Assembly (NCBI RefSeq): GCF_014192715.1
Contig: NZ_JACHYH010000002.1
Location: forward strand, 310,001 to 374,000
Direction of reading: 5' to 3'
Source of the DNA: Luteibacter sp. Sphag1AF
GTDB taxonomy: Bacteria > Pseudomonadota > Gammaproteobacteria > Xanthomonadales > Rhodanobacteraceae
DNA: 64,000 nt
Below are positions 25,761 through 35,242 of the stretch, piece after piece. The notes under the pieces were generated by a model. That model was given only the letters and a program-made list of their open reading frames with translations. It was not told the origin of the DNA and did not search any database. Every line of letters starts with the position of its first letter. The stretch's first letter is position 1. A program made the position numbers and the translations under genes.

Positions 25761-26154
25761 CATGGGCTCGCCCGCCAGGCAACGCCATGTAGCCATCAGC
25801 CCGTACCACTGGATCAGTTCGCCGACGCTCGCATCCATACCGGGCGATACACACGCCGAATCGCGCTGAACGGGACGCGGCCGGGTCGGTGAGCGAATCG
25901 TGCGGGAGGCCGTCCGTGACTCCGACGACATCTGTTCACGGGATGCTCCATCGCACTCGTCCGATTGCGACGCGGTATGTGTGCTGCGACTCCTCAGCCG
26001 ATAGACGACCGGTTTGACGACGGAACACCGAAGCGTCGCTCTTGTGAGCTTGCTCGCTCAAATGCAGGCCATCCGCAAGGATGTCCAGACGCCTGGCGAA
26101 ACCGGATAGTGGAACGGTTGGCGTTTGCCAGCGCGGCTCAGGAAGTCGTAGAGA
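25761..26154. other. 394-base stretch without a supported gene
   Basis: Only short frames without ribosome sites or recognisable motifs are present. It separates the T4SS region (plus strand) from hsp20 (minus strand), whose terminator borders it on the right. Confidence 0.5.
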
Positions 26155-26180
26155 AGAGCCCCGCATCCTTGCGAGGCTCT
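26155..26180 (-). terminator. Terminator hairpin of hsp20
   Basis: On the minus strand an 11-bp stem with one T-G wobble (AGAGCCTCGCA/TGCGGGGCTCT, AGGA loop) is followed by TCTCT. It starts nine bases after the hsp20 stop. Confidence 0.65.
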
Positions 26181-26188
26181 TGCCTGGT

Positions 26189-26668
26189 TCAGGCTGCGGC
26201 CTGATCGAGCAATTGGCGGACGCTCTCTTTGGCGTTCGATCCGGCCCCCGACTCGATGTCGATGCGGCGAGGCTTCATCGCCTCGGGAATCTCGCGCTTG
26301 AGGTCGATGGACAAAAGGCCGTCTGCGAGCTTTGCCCCGACGACGTGGACATGCTCGGCGAGCTCGAAGCGGCGCTCGAACGGGCGGTTCGCGATACCCC
26401 GATGCAGGTACTCGCCCTCCGGTTCAACCGAGCGCTCGCCGCGGACGGTCAGCCAGTTTGCCTGCGTGGAAATCTCCAGATCCGCTTCCCGGAAGCCGGC
26501 CACCGCCATGCTGATGCGGTACTGGTCGTCCGCAAGCCTGACCGAATCAAAGGGGGGATAGTTGTCAGCGGCCTGGCCGCGGGACGCGGCAGCTTCCAGC
26601 AAATCGAACATGCGGTCGAAGCCGACGCTGGAACGGTGAAGGGGTGCAACATTCAGAAGAGTTCGCAT
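26189..26668 (-). CDS. Small heat-shock protein of the Hsp20/IbpA family
   Basis: A cytoplasmic holdase that binds unfolding proteins under heat stress. The 159-residue protein starts with the IbpA-like pattern MRTLLNVAPLHRSSVGFDRMFDLLE-type N-terminus and has an alpha-crystallin domain at about 36-125 (YRISMAVAGFREADLEI, the strand WLTVRGER, and the late motif LADGLLSIDL). Upstream in-frame ATGs exist at 26689 and 26674, but GAGGA at the right distance and family alignment favour 26668. It has a sigma-32-like promoter and a structured leader. Confidence 0.92.
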   Translation of the reverse strand: MRTLLNVAPLHRSSVGFDRMFDLLEAAASRGQAADNYPPFDSVRLADDQYRISMAVAGFREADLEISTQANWLTVRGERSVEPEGEYLHRGIANRPFERRFELAEHVHVVGAKLADGLLSIDLKREIPEAMKPRRIDIESGAGSNAKESVRQLLDQAAA

Positions 26669-26756
26669 AGCCATATCCTCAAGCAACATGGTTAGGAGTT
26701 CTCTGCGCCGCCCCCGAAGCGGGCGACGAGGCTGGTCCCGAAGCGACCAGCGGGAA
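26669..26756 (-). promoter_or_regulatory. Structured leader of hsp20, possible RNA thermometer
   Basis: On the minus strand the leader holds a 7-bp hairpin (26731-26751, GCTGGTC/GACCAGC), a second GC-rich hairpin (26708-26726, CGCCC/GGGCG), both with a GCTTCGG-type loop, and then TCCT and TTGCT shortly before the GAGGA ribosome site, either of which could pair with AGGA. ROSE-type thermometers of alpha- and gammaproteobacterial hsp20 genes use TTGCT-like anti-ribosome-site elements. The spacing to AGGA is very short for the TTGCT pairing, so the type is uncertain. Confidence 0.4.
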
Positions 26757-26788
26757 ATAATTTATGCAGTTGAAGCGAAATTTCAAGA
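26757..26788 (-). promoter_or_regulatory. Sigma-32-like promoter for hsp20
   Basis: The minus strand reads CTTGAAA, a 14-base spacer and CATAAAT. This matches the sigma-32 -35 consensus (CTTGAAA) exactly and the -10 consensus (CCCCATnT) in part. It lies just upstream of the two leader hairpins. Confidence 0.55.
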
Positions 26789-26930
26789 GGCGGGATTCAG
26801 GCTTCGTTTAGCCGTCCATATTGCACGATAAAAGGGCCCTCAACGACGCAAGGCTCACGATGCGCGGTATTGCGCTGAGCGCGGCGCTGGCTGGGTGGCA
26901 ACCTGACCGACGTGCTGTTTCGCCACCGGC

Positions 26931-27095
26931 TTATTGCCAGAAGAAGCGGCGCGGCCTTGTGTAATCAAGTTGCTTGGCGACTGCGACAAGCATGCCGTGC
27001 GAGGCAATCTCATAGTGCTCGACTCTGTTGCCGCCAACGAGGGCGACGTTGCGTAGCGGCCCCTTTTCGATGTCTTCAATGACTCGTTGTCTAGC
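26931..27095 (-). pseudogene. Fragment of a DUF892 (YciE-like, ferritin-like) gene
   Basis: On the minus strand the frame ending at TAA 26933-26931 encodes RVIEDIEKGPLRNVALVGG followed by NRVEHYEIASHGMLVAVAKQL, the characteristic segment of DUF892 ferritin-like proteins. There is no start and the N-terminal half is missing; the end (TRPRRFFWQ) leaves the family pattern, which suggests a frameshift. It is a decayed gene. Between it and the IS remnant (27100-27330) I see no supported gene. Confidence 0.7.
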
Positions 27096-27329
27096 CTGCG
27101 CGTCGGCACGGCGCTTCGCCAGCGCTTACCTGCGCTGAACCTTCGCCGGACGGGTGGCAATGATGGCTTCCCCGGTCGCCTTCGGATTGCGCGCAGGGAA
27201 AACCCGGCGCTGCATCTGCTCCAAACGCCACCCTGCGCGATCAACCACGGCTTGGGCTCTGGCCCGTTCCACAATATCCCGAGTACGCGCGTGGCGGCGC
27301 GGCGTCCTGCCTCGACCGCCCGAACAAGG

Positions 27330-27707
27330 GCTCGCTCACTCTGCTTTCGCGCATCCCCTCAATCGCAGTATGCGCTCGGCAAAATTCGCCCCAGTGCTTC
27401 GCCACGAAGCCAAACTTCACGTCGATCCCTGGCGAAACAGACCGCGACTTTTTTCAGAATGTCGCGCTTGATCTTGAGCTTGGCGTCTTCCTTCTTCAGC
27501 CGCTCGATTTCCGCTTGCTCCGGCTTCATCTGTCCTTGCCCGGAGCGCCTGCTGTGGATCGGCTACCAACTCTCGTACCCATTTGCGCAGCACATTCTCA
27601 TGCAGCCCCAGATCACGAGCCGCCTGCGCCCCCGCTACACCACGCCCGTTGATCAGTCGCACTGCTTCAAGCTTGAACTCGCGACGGAAGGTCGTTCGTA
27701 TGCCCAT
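27330..27707 (-). mobile_element. IS3-family insertion sequence remnant
   Basis: The minus strand from 27707 encodes an OrfA transposase start (MGIRTTFRREFKLEAVRLIN, a helix-turn-helix with AAQAARDLGLHENVLRKWV-type pattern). Around 27580 the frame shifts; the correct continuation in another frame gives MKPEQAEIERLKKEDAKLK and then the OrfB start KFGFVAKHWGEF. The rest of OrfB, with its DDE residues, is absent. It cannot move by itself. Confidence 0.8.
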
Positions 27708-27787
27708 AGACCACTTCCGACTTCATCACCCCATCTAAACTGGGTGCCTGTGAAACCGGGCGAATTCCACTTCTGCCCAGAGCTTGC

Positions 27788-28210
27788 TTATTTCCCCAAA
27801 ACAATTTCGGGCGGCGGCTGATCCGCCAGATTGATAGCCGTGAGATTACATCCAGCCAATTGCAGATAAGGTTCTTTGCGAATATCTTTTGTAAAAACCC
27901 CGGTTAGAATAAGCATTTTATGGTTATATTTTTTCATGTTAGACAGAATTCTACCCGCATTAACTATGGTAACGCAGGTTTTGAAAGAATCTTCTGTCAG
28001 AGATGAAGCCCGACTGTCGTAGAGTTCACGCTGCTCAAAACCGACGTTTACAAAACCTCTGACATGAACCAGCTTTCCGTGATAAAACGCACGATTTGCA
28101 TTGAGCTGACTCGGAGTGACGGTGACGATTTTTGATGGAGAAGCAGCCTCGGCAGCGAGCACGGAAGTTGAAATCGTAAATAGCGTAAGAAAAATAGTAA
28201 AGTTTTTCAT
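27788..28210 (-). CDS. Candidate immunity protein of the Rhs toxin (AT-rich)
   Basis: The 140-residue protein has a signal peptide (MKNFTIFLTLFTISTSVLA) and a small body with LVHVRGFVNVGFEQRELYDS and a late Cys (QLAGCNLTAINL), reminiscent of small OB-like exported proteins. Its ATG overlaps the Rhs stop (ATGA), so the two are coupled. Base composition is clearly more AT-rich than the surroundings, as is typical for imported Rhs toxin tips and their immunity genes. The role is inferred from this arrangement. Confidence 0.65.
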   Translation of the reverse strand: MKNFTIFLTLFTISTSVLAAEAASPSKIVTVTPSQLNANRAFYHGKLVHVRGFVNVGFEQRELYDSRASSLTEDSFKTCVTIVNAGRILSNMKKYNHKMLILTGVFTKDIRKEPYLQLAGCNLTAINLADQPPPEIVLGK

Positions 28211-29202
28211 TGCCCGCTCCCACCCGCAGTATTTTCAAAATCTTTGAGTACGCGATTTAGATTTGCTTGTGAAGCTTGGATTTCATGAGGCGACATTGTT
28301 CCCTGCAACATGCGAAGTTGTGGAACTCCATTCACTAGCTCGTTCACACCTACACGTCCATTGCTGACCACAGCATTTGGTAATCCTTTTGACACGGCCG
28401 AAAAGTCACCTAACGTTTTGGTGTCACTTACAACACCGTCCGATTTTCCATCGATATGGCCATGAATAATAGCTTGAGCACCTGCAGGAGCATTTGCAGT
28501 TGCCGTATCACGGCCTGCTTCACTAGTCGTCGAAACGTTAGTAGCGCGAACCACTTCACTGCTCCCGTCGCTCTTAGGTAAGACAAAGCCGACTTTTTCT
28601 TCTCGCAGGTCAGTTTTGCGTACCGCAATCAAGGCTTTGCCTGCCACCATTGCACTTGCGACCGCTTCCGTTGCAACAACATTTCTCCCCGACAATCGCG
28701 ATGGATCTGTTACATCAGCCTGTATACACACAGATGCTTTTTCCCCAGGACATGCCGCCTTCCCTGTGGGATCGATGTTGACGATCGGATTGTTGGATGC
28801 GTAATCATACCGATTGAAGTTGAACGGATTGCCCGATGCCGGTCCCACTGGATCCGTGCTGATAAACCGCGCTACCGCCGGATCGTAATAGCGCGCCTGC
28901 ATATAGACATACCCGGAGTCAACATCGTTCACATGCCCCGTATACCCCGGCCCCTGCTCAGGCGTACCCAACGCCTGACTGCCATAAGGCCGATAGTCGG
29001 AACTACCAAGCACATTCCCTGCACCATCCGCCGTAGCCAACACGGTGCCCAGTGGGCTCGTGTAGTAATACGTAACCGTCTCGGCAGCCTGCGCCGTCAC
29101 CAGCAACGAAAGCAGCATAAACGCCGTAACGACAGCTCGGTAAAAGCCCGAGGCCCGTCGCGCTCCAGTACGCACCCGATCCCAACGACCATCAACGCTC
29201 AT
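28207..29202 (-). CDS. Short Rhs-repeat protein with C-terminal toxin-like domain
   Basis: The 331-residue protein has a hydrophobic export-like segment at about 24-40 (AVVTAFMLLSLLVTAQAAE), an Rhs core at about 42-145 (YYYTSPLGTVLATADGAGNV, YMQARYYDPAVARFISTDP, NRYDYASNNPIVNIDPTG), and a variable C-terminal domain of about 185 residues. The last contains IIHGHIDGKSD, which recalls the His-x-His site of JAB/DUF4329-like metallopeptidase domains, but the match is weak. It lacks the thousands of residues of full Rhs proteins, so it is an orphan tip or a compact variant. Confidence 0.72.
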   Translation of the reverse strand: MSVDGRWDRVRTGARRASGFYRAVVTAFMLLSLLVTAQAAETVTYYYTSPLGTVLATADGAGNVLGSSDYRPYGSQALGTPEQGPGYTGHVNDVDSGYVYMQARYYDPAVARFISTDPVGPASGNPFNFNRYDYASNNPIVNIDPTGKAACPGEKASVCIQADVTDPSRLSGRNVVATEAVASAMVAGKALIAVRKTDLREEKVGFVLPKSDGSSEVVRATNVSTTSEAGRDTATANAPAGAQAIIHGHIDGKSDGVVSDTKTLGDFSAVSKGLPNAVVSNGRVGVNELVNGVPQLRMLQGTMSPHEIQASQANLNRVLKDFENTAGGSGQ

Positions 29203-29296
29203 ACCAACACTCCCCTACTGCTCCAGGCGACCATCTCCCGCGATACCAAGGCCGACATACCCTTCGTCTGGTTGCCCATAACATTACTCCCCCATA

Positions 29297-30390
29297 TCAA
29301 GTCAATGTCAGCCGCCGGGCAATACGCCGAGTACTGACTGCATTGCACGCGCGTGCAGTGTATTCGAGGATATCCTGTGTCATGCACTCGGGCGCGACAA
29401 CACGCACCGCAGCATCCATCGACGACTCATCAAACGCCGGAAATAGTTTGTCGTGATGTGATCGCCCGCAGTCGTCCACACCCGCGCGTCGGTTACCGAC
29501 CGCGCACCACCTGCCGGGTAAACCAAGATGGTCGTCAGATCGCCTTGTTCCGACCGAACGGTGGTAGACACCGGCCGCTCGAGCACATCATAAATCGTCG
29601 TGGTCTCCAAGGTGATCGCCGAGCGATCCGGCGCAGCATTCACGGCAACGACTCGAAGGTCGTGCGGCCGGCCCGGTCGTACTCGGTTCGCGCCGATACG
29701 GACAAGGCACTCGTGTCCGCTTCCGACTTACCGGCCATGACCGGCGTCAGCAAGGCGTCGAAGTCCGTCTGCTGGGTCAGGGCGCCCTGCTTCGTATTGC
29801 GCACCCAATGCGCAGTACGAAGCCCACGCCCGTCAACCACGTAGCTGTAGCTATAGGTCTTGGGCGCCCACGCCACGGAATCGCCCGACGGATAGTCGAT
29901 GCGCACAGTGCGGCCAATGGCGTCGTAGCCATAGCTCGTCGTCACCCCGGCTTGGTCGGTGAGAGATGCAATCTGCCCGAAACCATCGACCGCCACCGTC
30001 TGCGACGTGGCATCCGTATACGCGACGGAATCGGGGATGCCGAACGCAAACCCGCCCAGCGTCGTGGTCTTCCCGTTGTCGTCCGTGAAGCTCGCCAGCT
30101 GCCCCTGCGCGCTGAAGGTGCAATCCATCACCCTAGTACCGAATCAATAGCGCTCGGTCGGAGTCAACGTGATCGCGTCGCCAGAAGCCACGTAGCGCGC
30201 CCTGCGCCCCATCCGGGAACCGATAAGCCTTTCGGCCAGCGTTCGGCTCAAGGAAGGTCTTATCCTGGGCATCCACGGCGGGACGCTGATCGGCCGTCAA
30301 CGCGCGCAACATCGACTGTGACAGGCGATACTTCACGTCTTTCGATTTAGGCACGGTGAGTCCCTGTGTCCATGACAAGGCCCGTTTCAC
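29297..30390 (-). pseudogene. Degraded Rhs/YD-repeat gene
   Basis: Consecutive pieces in different minus-strand frames form one Rhs gene: a piece at 30390-30133, a piece at 30131-29640 with YD repeats (TSYGYDAIGRTVRIDYPSG), a piece from 29643 (IYDVLERPVSTTVRSEQG), and a last piece to 29297. The joins need frameshifts near 30180, 29640 and 29480. An in-frame TGA sits where the pattern RYWFGTRV would need TGG near 30141. The gene cannot make a full product. Confidence 0.75.
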
Positions 30391-30524
30391 ACGGCGGCAC
30401 CCTCATGGACATACGCAAGCTTCGCCATCCTGTCTTGTGAACGCAATGTGGGCACAACGACGTGCCCATTTCGAGAGATAAGGGCAATGATCGAGTCGAT
30501 CGCACAATCAAGGTTAAATTCTAA

Positions 30525-33119
30525 GTGACTGATTTAGATAGCACTAAATTCAAATCCGCTGTGGACGGGCATACCCCTTTCATGCGCCAGTATCTGGGCG
30601 CAAAAGCGGAGTATCCGGACATCCTCCTGTTTTTCCGGATGGGCGACTTCTACGAGCTGTTTTACGACGACGCCCGCAAGGCGGCGCGACTGCTCGATAT
30701 CACCCTGACTCAGCGCGGCCAGTCGGCAGGCGCCCCCATTCCCATGGCGGGCGTGCCCTATCACGCCGTTGAGAATTATCTGGCCCGGCTGGTCAAGCTG
30801 GGCGAATCGGTCGCTCTGTGCGAACAGATTGGCGATCCGGCCACCTCCAAGGGACCGGTCAAGCGCGAGGTCGTGCGCATTGTGACGCCGGGCACCGTGA
30901 CCGACGCGGCCCTGATGGAAGAACGCCGGGACAACCTGTTGTTGTCCATTGCAGCAGGTCAGACGGGCTATGGCCTGGCGTGGGTGGATCTGTCTACCGG
31001 CCGCTTCCTCGTCAACGAAGTGCCGAATGCCGAAGGCCTTGCCGCCGAACTCGCACGCCTTCAGCCGGCGGAGACGCTGGTCAGCGACGATGTGACGTGG
31101 CCGAAGCTTGTGTCCTCCCTGCCTGGCGTGCGCAAGCGCCAGCCCTGGCATTTCGAAGTGGACAGCGCGCGTCGCGAACTGTGCCGGTTCTTCCGCACCC
31201 GCGATCTGCTGGGCTTCGGTGTGGATGGCATGCCGCTGGGCATCGCCGCTGCCGGTTGCCTTCTGGGTTACGTGGAAGAAACCCAGAAGAGCGCCCTGCC
31301 CCATCTCACCGGGATGGCCGTGGAAAGCGCGCGCGAGACGATTGCGATGGATGCGGCCACGCGCCGCAACCTGGAAATCGACACGCATCCCACGGGCAAC
31401 GTCGAGAACACCCTTCTTGGCGTGCTGGACGAAACGGTCACCCCCATGGGCGCACGCCTGCTGCGCCGCTGGCTCAACCGGCCGCTACGCAGCCGCGATG
31501 TGCTGCGTCAGCGCCATCAGGCCATCGGCAGCCTGATTGACGCGCGCCGTCACGGCACGCTGCGCGAGCGCCTGCGCGGCATCGGCGACCTGGAACGCAT
31601 CCTCGCCCGCGTGGCGTTGCGCTCTGCCCGTCCCCGCGACCTCTCCACCCTGCGCGACGGCCTTGCTGCGGCTCCTGCGCTGCGCGAGGACATCGCTGGC
31701 ATAGACAGCCCGCTGCTGCACAGTCTGGTGGAACGCATCGGCGATCATCGCGAAACCGCCCAGCTTCTGGCGCGCGCGATCATCGAGCAACCAGCCGTAC
31801 TGCTGCGCGATGGAGGTGTGCTGGCAGAGGGTTACGATGACGAACTGGACGAACTGCGCCGACTCTCCACCAACGCTGACCAGTTTCTGGTCGACATGGA
31901 AGAGCGCGAAAAAGCGTCCAGCGGCATCAGCACGCTGAAGGTCGGCTACAACCGCGTCCACGGTTACTACATCGAAATCAGCAAAGCACAATCCGACAAG
32001 GCGCCCACGCACTACACGCGCCGGCAGACCACCAAGAACGCCGAGCGCTACATCACCGAAGAGCTGAAGCTGTTCGAAGACAAGGTGCTTTCGGCCAAAG
32101 AGCGCTCGCTGATGCGCGAGCGCGCCCTGTACGAATTGCTGCTCGACAAGCTGATCGAGCGTCTGGCGGAACTGAAAATCGCTGCTGCCGCCATGGCCGA
32201 ACTGGACGTTCTGGGCAACCTCGCGGAACGTGCCGAAACGCTGGATTGGGCAGCGCCCACGCTCACCGAAGAGCCGGGCATCCATATCTCGCGCGGGCGC
32301 CACCCGGTGGTGGAGAAAGTACGCGATGAACCGTTCGAGCCCAATGACCTGGCGCTCGGGGATGCGCGCCGCATGCTGGTCATCACGGGTCCAAACATGG
32401 GTGGTAAGTCCACCTACATGCGTCAGAACGCGCTGATCGTGCTGCTTGCCCACGTGGGCAGTTACGTACCGGCCAGCTCGGCCACCATCGGTCCCATCGA
32501 TCGCATTTTCACCCGCATTGGCGCGGGCGATGATCTCTCCCGCGGCCAGTCCACCTTCATGGTGGAAATGAGCGAGACGGCGAACATCCTGCATAACGCC
32601 ACCGAGTGCAGCCTGGTACTGATGGACGAGGTCGGTCGCGGCACCAGCACGTACGACGGGCTGTCCCTGGCGCGCGCCGCAGCCGTTCACCTGGCGGCCA
32701 CCAGCCGGGCGTTCACCCTGTTCGCGACACACTACTTCGAGCTGACGGAGTTGGCAGCCGATTTCCCGGCCATCGCCAACGTCCACCTGGACGCCGTGGA
32801 GTACGGCGAGCAGCTGGTCTTCATGCATACCGTCAAGGAAGGCCCTGCCAACCGCAGCTTTGGCTTGCAGGTCGCCGCACTGGCCGGCCTGCCCAAAGCC
32901 GTGATCGCCGACGCCCGCCGCTATCTGGCCGCACTGGAGCAAGGGCATGACGTCACGGCGGCGGTAGCGGCACCTGCCGCGCCCGCGACGCCGCAGATGG
33001 GTCTCTTTGCGCCATCCCTGCCCTCTCCCGTGGAAGAAGCCGTCCGTGCGATTGATCCGGACAACCTGACCCCGCGTGAGGCGCTGGACGCCCTTTACCG
33101 CTTGCGCCGCATGATCTGA
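30525..33119 (+). CDS. mutS: DNA mismatch repair protein MutS
   Basis: MutS recognises mismatches and starts repair with MutL. The 864-residue protein has the mismatch-binding domain with the Phe-x-Glu loop region near the start ([15 protein letters not shown]), the connector, lever and clamp domains, Walker [14 protein letters not shown] near residue 623, Walker [14 protein letters not shown] near 700, and a short C-terminal helix region. Start is GTG at 30525 after AAGG. Length is normal. Confidence 0.97.
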   Translation: MTDLDSTKFKSAVDGHTPFMRQYLGAKAEYPDILLFFRMGDFYELFYDDARKAARLLDITLTQRGQSAGAPIPMAGVPYHAVENYLARLVKLGESVALCEQIGDPATSKGPVKREVVRIVTPGTVTDAALMEERRDNLLLSIAAGQTGYGLAWVDLSTGRFLVNEVPNAEGLAAELARLQPAETLVSDDVTWPKLVSSLPGVRKRQPWHFEVDSARRELCRFFRTRDLLGFGVDGMPLGIAAAGCLLGYVEETQKSALPHLTGMAVESARETIAMDAATRRNLEIDTHPTGNVENTLLGVLDETVTPMGARLLRRWLNRPLRSRDVLRQRHQAIGSLIDARRHGTLRERLRGIGDLERILARVALRSARPRDLSTLRDGLAAAPALREDIAGIDSPLLHSLVERIGDHRETAQLLARAIIEQPAVLLRDGGVLAEGYDDELDELRRLSTNADQFLVDMEEREKASSGISTLKVGYNRVHGYYIEISKAQSDKAPTHYTRRQTTKNAERYITEELKLFEDKVLSAKERSLMRERALYELLLDKLIERLAELKIAAAAMAELDVLGNLAERAETLDWAAPTLTEEPGIHISRGRHPVVEKVRDEPFEPNDLALGDARRMLVITGPNMGGKSTYMRQNALIVLLAHVGSYVPASSATIGPIDRIFTRIGAGDDLSRGQSTFMVEMSETANILHNATECSLVLMDEVGRGTSTYDGLSLARAAAVHLAATSRAFTLFATHYFELTELAADFPAIANVHLDAVEYGEQLVFMHTVKEGPANRSFGLQVAALAGLPKAVIADARRYLAALEQGHDVTAAVAAPAAPATPQMGLFAPSLPSPVEEAVRAIDPDNLTPREALDALYRLRRMI

Positions 33120-33244
33120 GCCGATTGATGGGACCTATCGGACACATGCGAATTATCTAATTCAGCTAATGGCAATTTCTGCCTATAGTCGGACGACCAG
33201 CCCGGGGATACTCGGGCCTCGACGCCCGACCCGGAGAAACTGCC

Positions 33245-34729
33245 ATGACGACCGACCGCGATACGCTCACAACTGCCGGTGGCTCGCCCGTAGCCGATAA
33301 CCAGAACAGTCTGACGGCGGGCCCGCGCGGCCCGCTTCTCATCCAGGACCGCGAACTTTTTGAAAAGCATGCCCACTTCAACCGGGAGCGCATTCCTGAG
33401 CGTGTGGTGCATGCAAAGGGCTCGGCAGCGTTCGGCACGCTGACCATCACCCACGACATCTCCCGATTCAGCAAGGCAAGCGTGTTCGCATCCGTCGGCA
33501 AGAAGACCGACATGCTGCTGCGTTTCTCCACAGTTGCTGGCGAACGCGGCGCCGCCGATGCGGAACGTGACGTGCGCGGCTTTGCGCTGAAGTTCTATAC
33601 CGACGAAGGCAACTGGGATCTGGTAGGTAACAACACGCCGGTGTTTTTCGTCCGCGACCCGTTCAAGTTCCCGGACTTCATCCACACGCAGAAGCGCGAT
33701 CCGCGTACCAACATGCGCAGCAACACGGCCGCGTGGGATTTCTGGTCGCTGTCACCTGAGTCACTGCATCAGGTCACCATTCTCATGAGTGATCGTGGAC
33801 TACCCAAGTCCTACCGTCACGTGGACGGGTTTGGTAGTCATACCTACAGCTTCATCAATGCGGCTAACGAGCGTTTCTGGGTCAAGTTCCACTTCAAAAC
33901 CCAGCAGGGCATCGTCAACATCACCAACGATGAAGCCGCAGCACTCGTAGGCACCGACCGCGAATCGCATCAGCGTGACCTGTTTGAAGCCATCGAGCGC
34001 AAGGATTTTCCGCGCTGGAAGATGTTCATCCAGGTGATGCCCGAGGCGGACGCGGAGAAGACCTCATACAACCCGTTTGATCTCACCAAAGTCTGGCCTC
34101 ACGCGGAGTATCCGTTGATCGAAGTGGGCGAGTTCGAACTGAACCGCAACCCGGATAACTACCACGCGCAGGTGGAGCAATCGAGCTTCTCGCCGGCCAA
34201 TGTGGTGCCGGGCATCGGTTACAGCCCGGACAAAATGCTTCAGTTCCGCCTGTTCTCTTATGCGGATGCTGCCCGTTATCGCCTGGGCGTGAACCACGAA
34301 GCGCTGCCGGTGAATGCGCCGAAGTGCCCCGTGCACAACTACTATCGCGACGGGCAGATGCGCTTCGATGAGAATGGTGGCGGCAGCGTCAATTACGAAC
34401 CGAACTCGTTCGGTGGACCGGTGCAGAAGCCGTCGGTGAAAGAGCCGCCGCTGAAGATTTCCGGCGATGCGGATCGTTACGACCATCGCGAGGGCAATGA
34501 CGACTACACGCAGCCTGGCAATCTGTTCCGCCTGATGAACCCGTCACAGAAGCAGGCGCTGTTCCATAACATCGCGGCTGCCATGCAAGGTGTTCCAAAG
34601 GAAATCATTGAGCGCCAGCTGGTTCATTTCGCGAAAGCCGATCCGGCATATGCCGAAGGCGTGCGTAAAGCGCTGGCAGCGACATCGCCCTCCGCACCGG
34701 AAGGTCGTACGGTGGAAGAAGCCGTCTGA
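33245..34729 (+). CDS. Monofunctional heme catalase (small subunit type)
   Basis: Converts hydrogen peroxide to water and oxygen. The 494-residue protein has the catalytic His in [13 protein letters not shown] near residue 56, the Asn region [14 protein letters not shown] near 135, and the proximal Tyr heme ligand in [14 protein letters not shown] near 338. The length is typical of small-subunit catalases such as KatA. A weak promoter (TTCAGC, 17 bases, TATAGT at 33161-33189) lies upstream; CGGAGAA precedes the ATG. Confidence 0.95.
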   Translation: MTTDRDTLTTAGGSPVADNQNSLTAGPRGPLLIQDRELFEKHAHFNRERIPERVVHAKGSAAFGTLTITHDISRFSKASVFASVGKKTDMLLRFSTVAGERGAADAERDVRGFALKFYTDEGNWDLVGNNTPVFFVRDPFKFPDFIHTQKRDPRTNMRSNTAAWDFWSLSPESLHQVTILMSDRGLPKSYRHVDGFGSHTYSFINAANERFWVKFHFKTQQGIVNITNDEAAALVGTDRESHQRDLFEAIERKDFPRWKMFIQVMPEADAEKTSYNPFDLTKVWPHAEYPLIEVGEFELNRNPDNYHAQVEQSSFSPANVVPGIGYSPDKMLQFRLFSYADAARYRLGVNHEALPVNAPKCPVHNYYRDGQMRFDENGGGSVNYEPNSFGGPVQKPSVKEPPLKISGDADRYDHREGNDDYTQPGNLFRLMNPSQKQALFHNIAAAMQGVPKEIIERQLVHFAKADPAYAEGVRKALAATSPSAPEGRTVEEAV

Positions 34730-34739
34730 TGTGATGAAA

Positions 34740-34780
34740 GCGCTGAAGCGATCAGGGAGGTTTTCTGGTCGCTTCAGCGC
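34740..34780. terminator. Long hairpin between the convergent catalase and hslR genes
   Basis: A 16-bp stem with one G-T wobble (GCGCTGAAGCGATCAG with CTGGTCGCTTCAGCGC) and a nine-base loop begins 10 bases after the catalase stop. T-runs at both sides are weak. It could serve both strands. Confidence 0.6.
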
Positions 34781-34843
34781 CGCGCTTCTCAGGCATCGGG
34801 CAAGCAAGCTCACTCCTGCCCGACCTGCCCGACCGCCTGCGGG

Positions 34844-35242
34844 CTACAGCGAATCTTTCATCGCCTGGATCAACCTGCGAGCCTTCTTGTCAGGACGCGA
34901 AGCCGGACGCAGGAGGGCGCCGCCGGTCATACGGCGGTCTTCACGCTGACGTTCGCGACTGGCCACGCTTTCTTCCGTTTCGCGATAGAGCTTCTGCGCT
35001 TCCACGGCCGGGCCGCGCTTTTCGGAAAGCGCCGCGACCTCGCATTCAAGCTTTTCTTCTCCGCGAGACACCCGCACACGATCGCCCACATGCACGCCCC
35101 GTGCGGGCTTGCAGCTCAAACCATTGAGTTCGACCTTGCCCCCATCAATGGCCTGCTTGGCAAGACTGCGCGTCTTGAAGAAGCGTGCAGCCCACAGCCA
35201 CACGTCGATACGCACTTCACGCTGGGATAGTTCGCTCATCAT
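34844..35242 (-). CDS. hslR: Heat shock protein 15 (HslR), S4-domain RNA-binding protein
   Basis: HslR binds stalled 50S subunits carrying a nascent chain. The 132-residue protein has an S4 domain at about 9-70 (VRIDVWLWAARFFKTRSLAKQ, GKVELNG, GDRVRVSRG) and a basic C-terminal tail (RPDKKARRLIQAMK). Its start overlaps the stop of the AEC transporter gene. Confidence 0.9.
   Translation of the reverse strand: MMSELSQREVRIDVWLWAARFFKTRSLAKQAIDGGKVELNGLSCKPARGVHVGDRVRVSRGEEKLECEVAALSEKRGPAVEAQKLYRETEESVASRERQREDRRMTGGALLRPASRPDKKARRLIQAMKDSL

Noticed and set aside
25936-26166. 76-codon minus-strand frame after hsp20
   Set aside because: Its start lies in the hsp20 terminator hairpin, it has no ribosome site and no known motif.
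26855-27821. Open frames on both strands between hsp20 and the Rhs pair
   Set aside because: They cross remnants of DUF892 and IS3 genes that read in other frames, so they are chance frames over decayed DNA.
30449-30468. 7-bp palindrome upstream of mutS
   Set aside because: TGGGCAC/GTGCCCA could be an operator or weak hairpin, but there is no T-run and no gene ending there; not enough to call.
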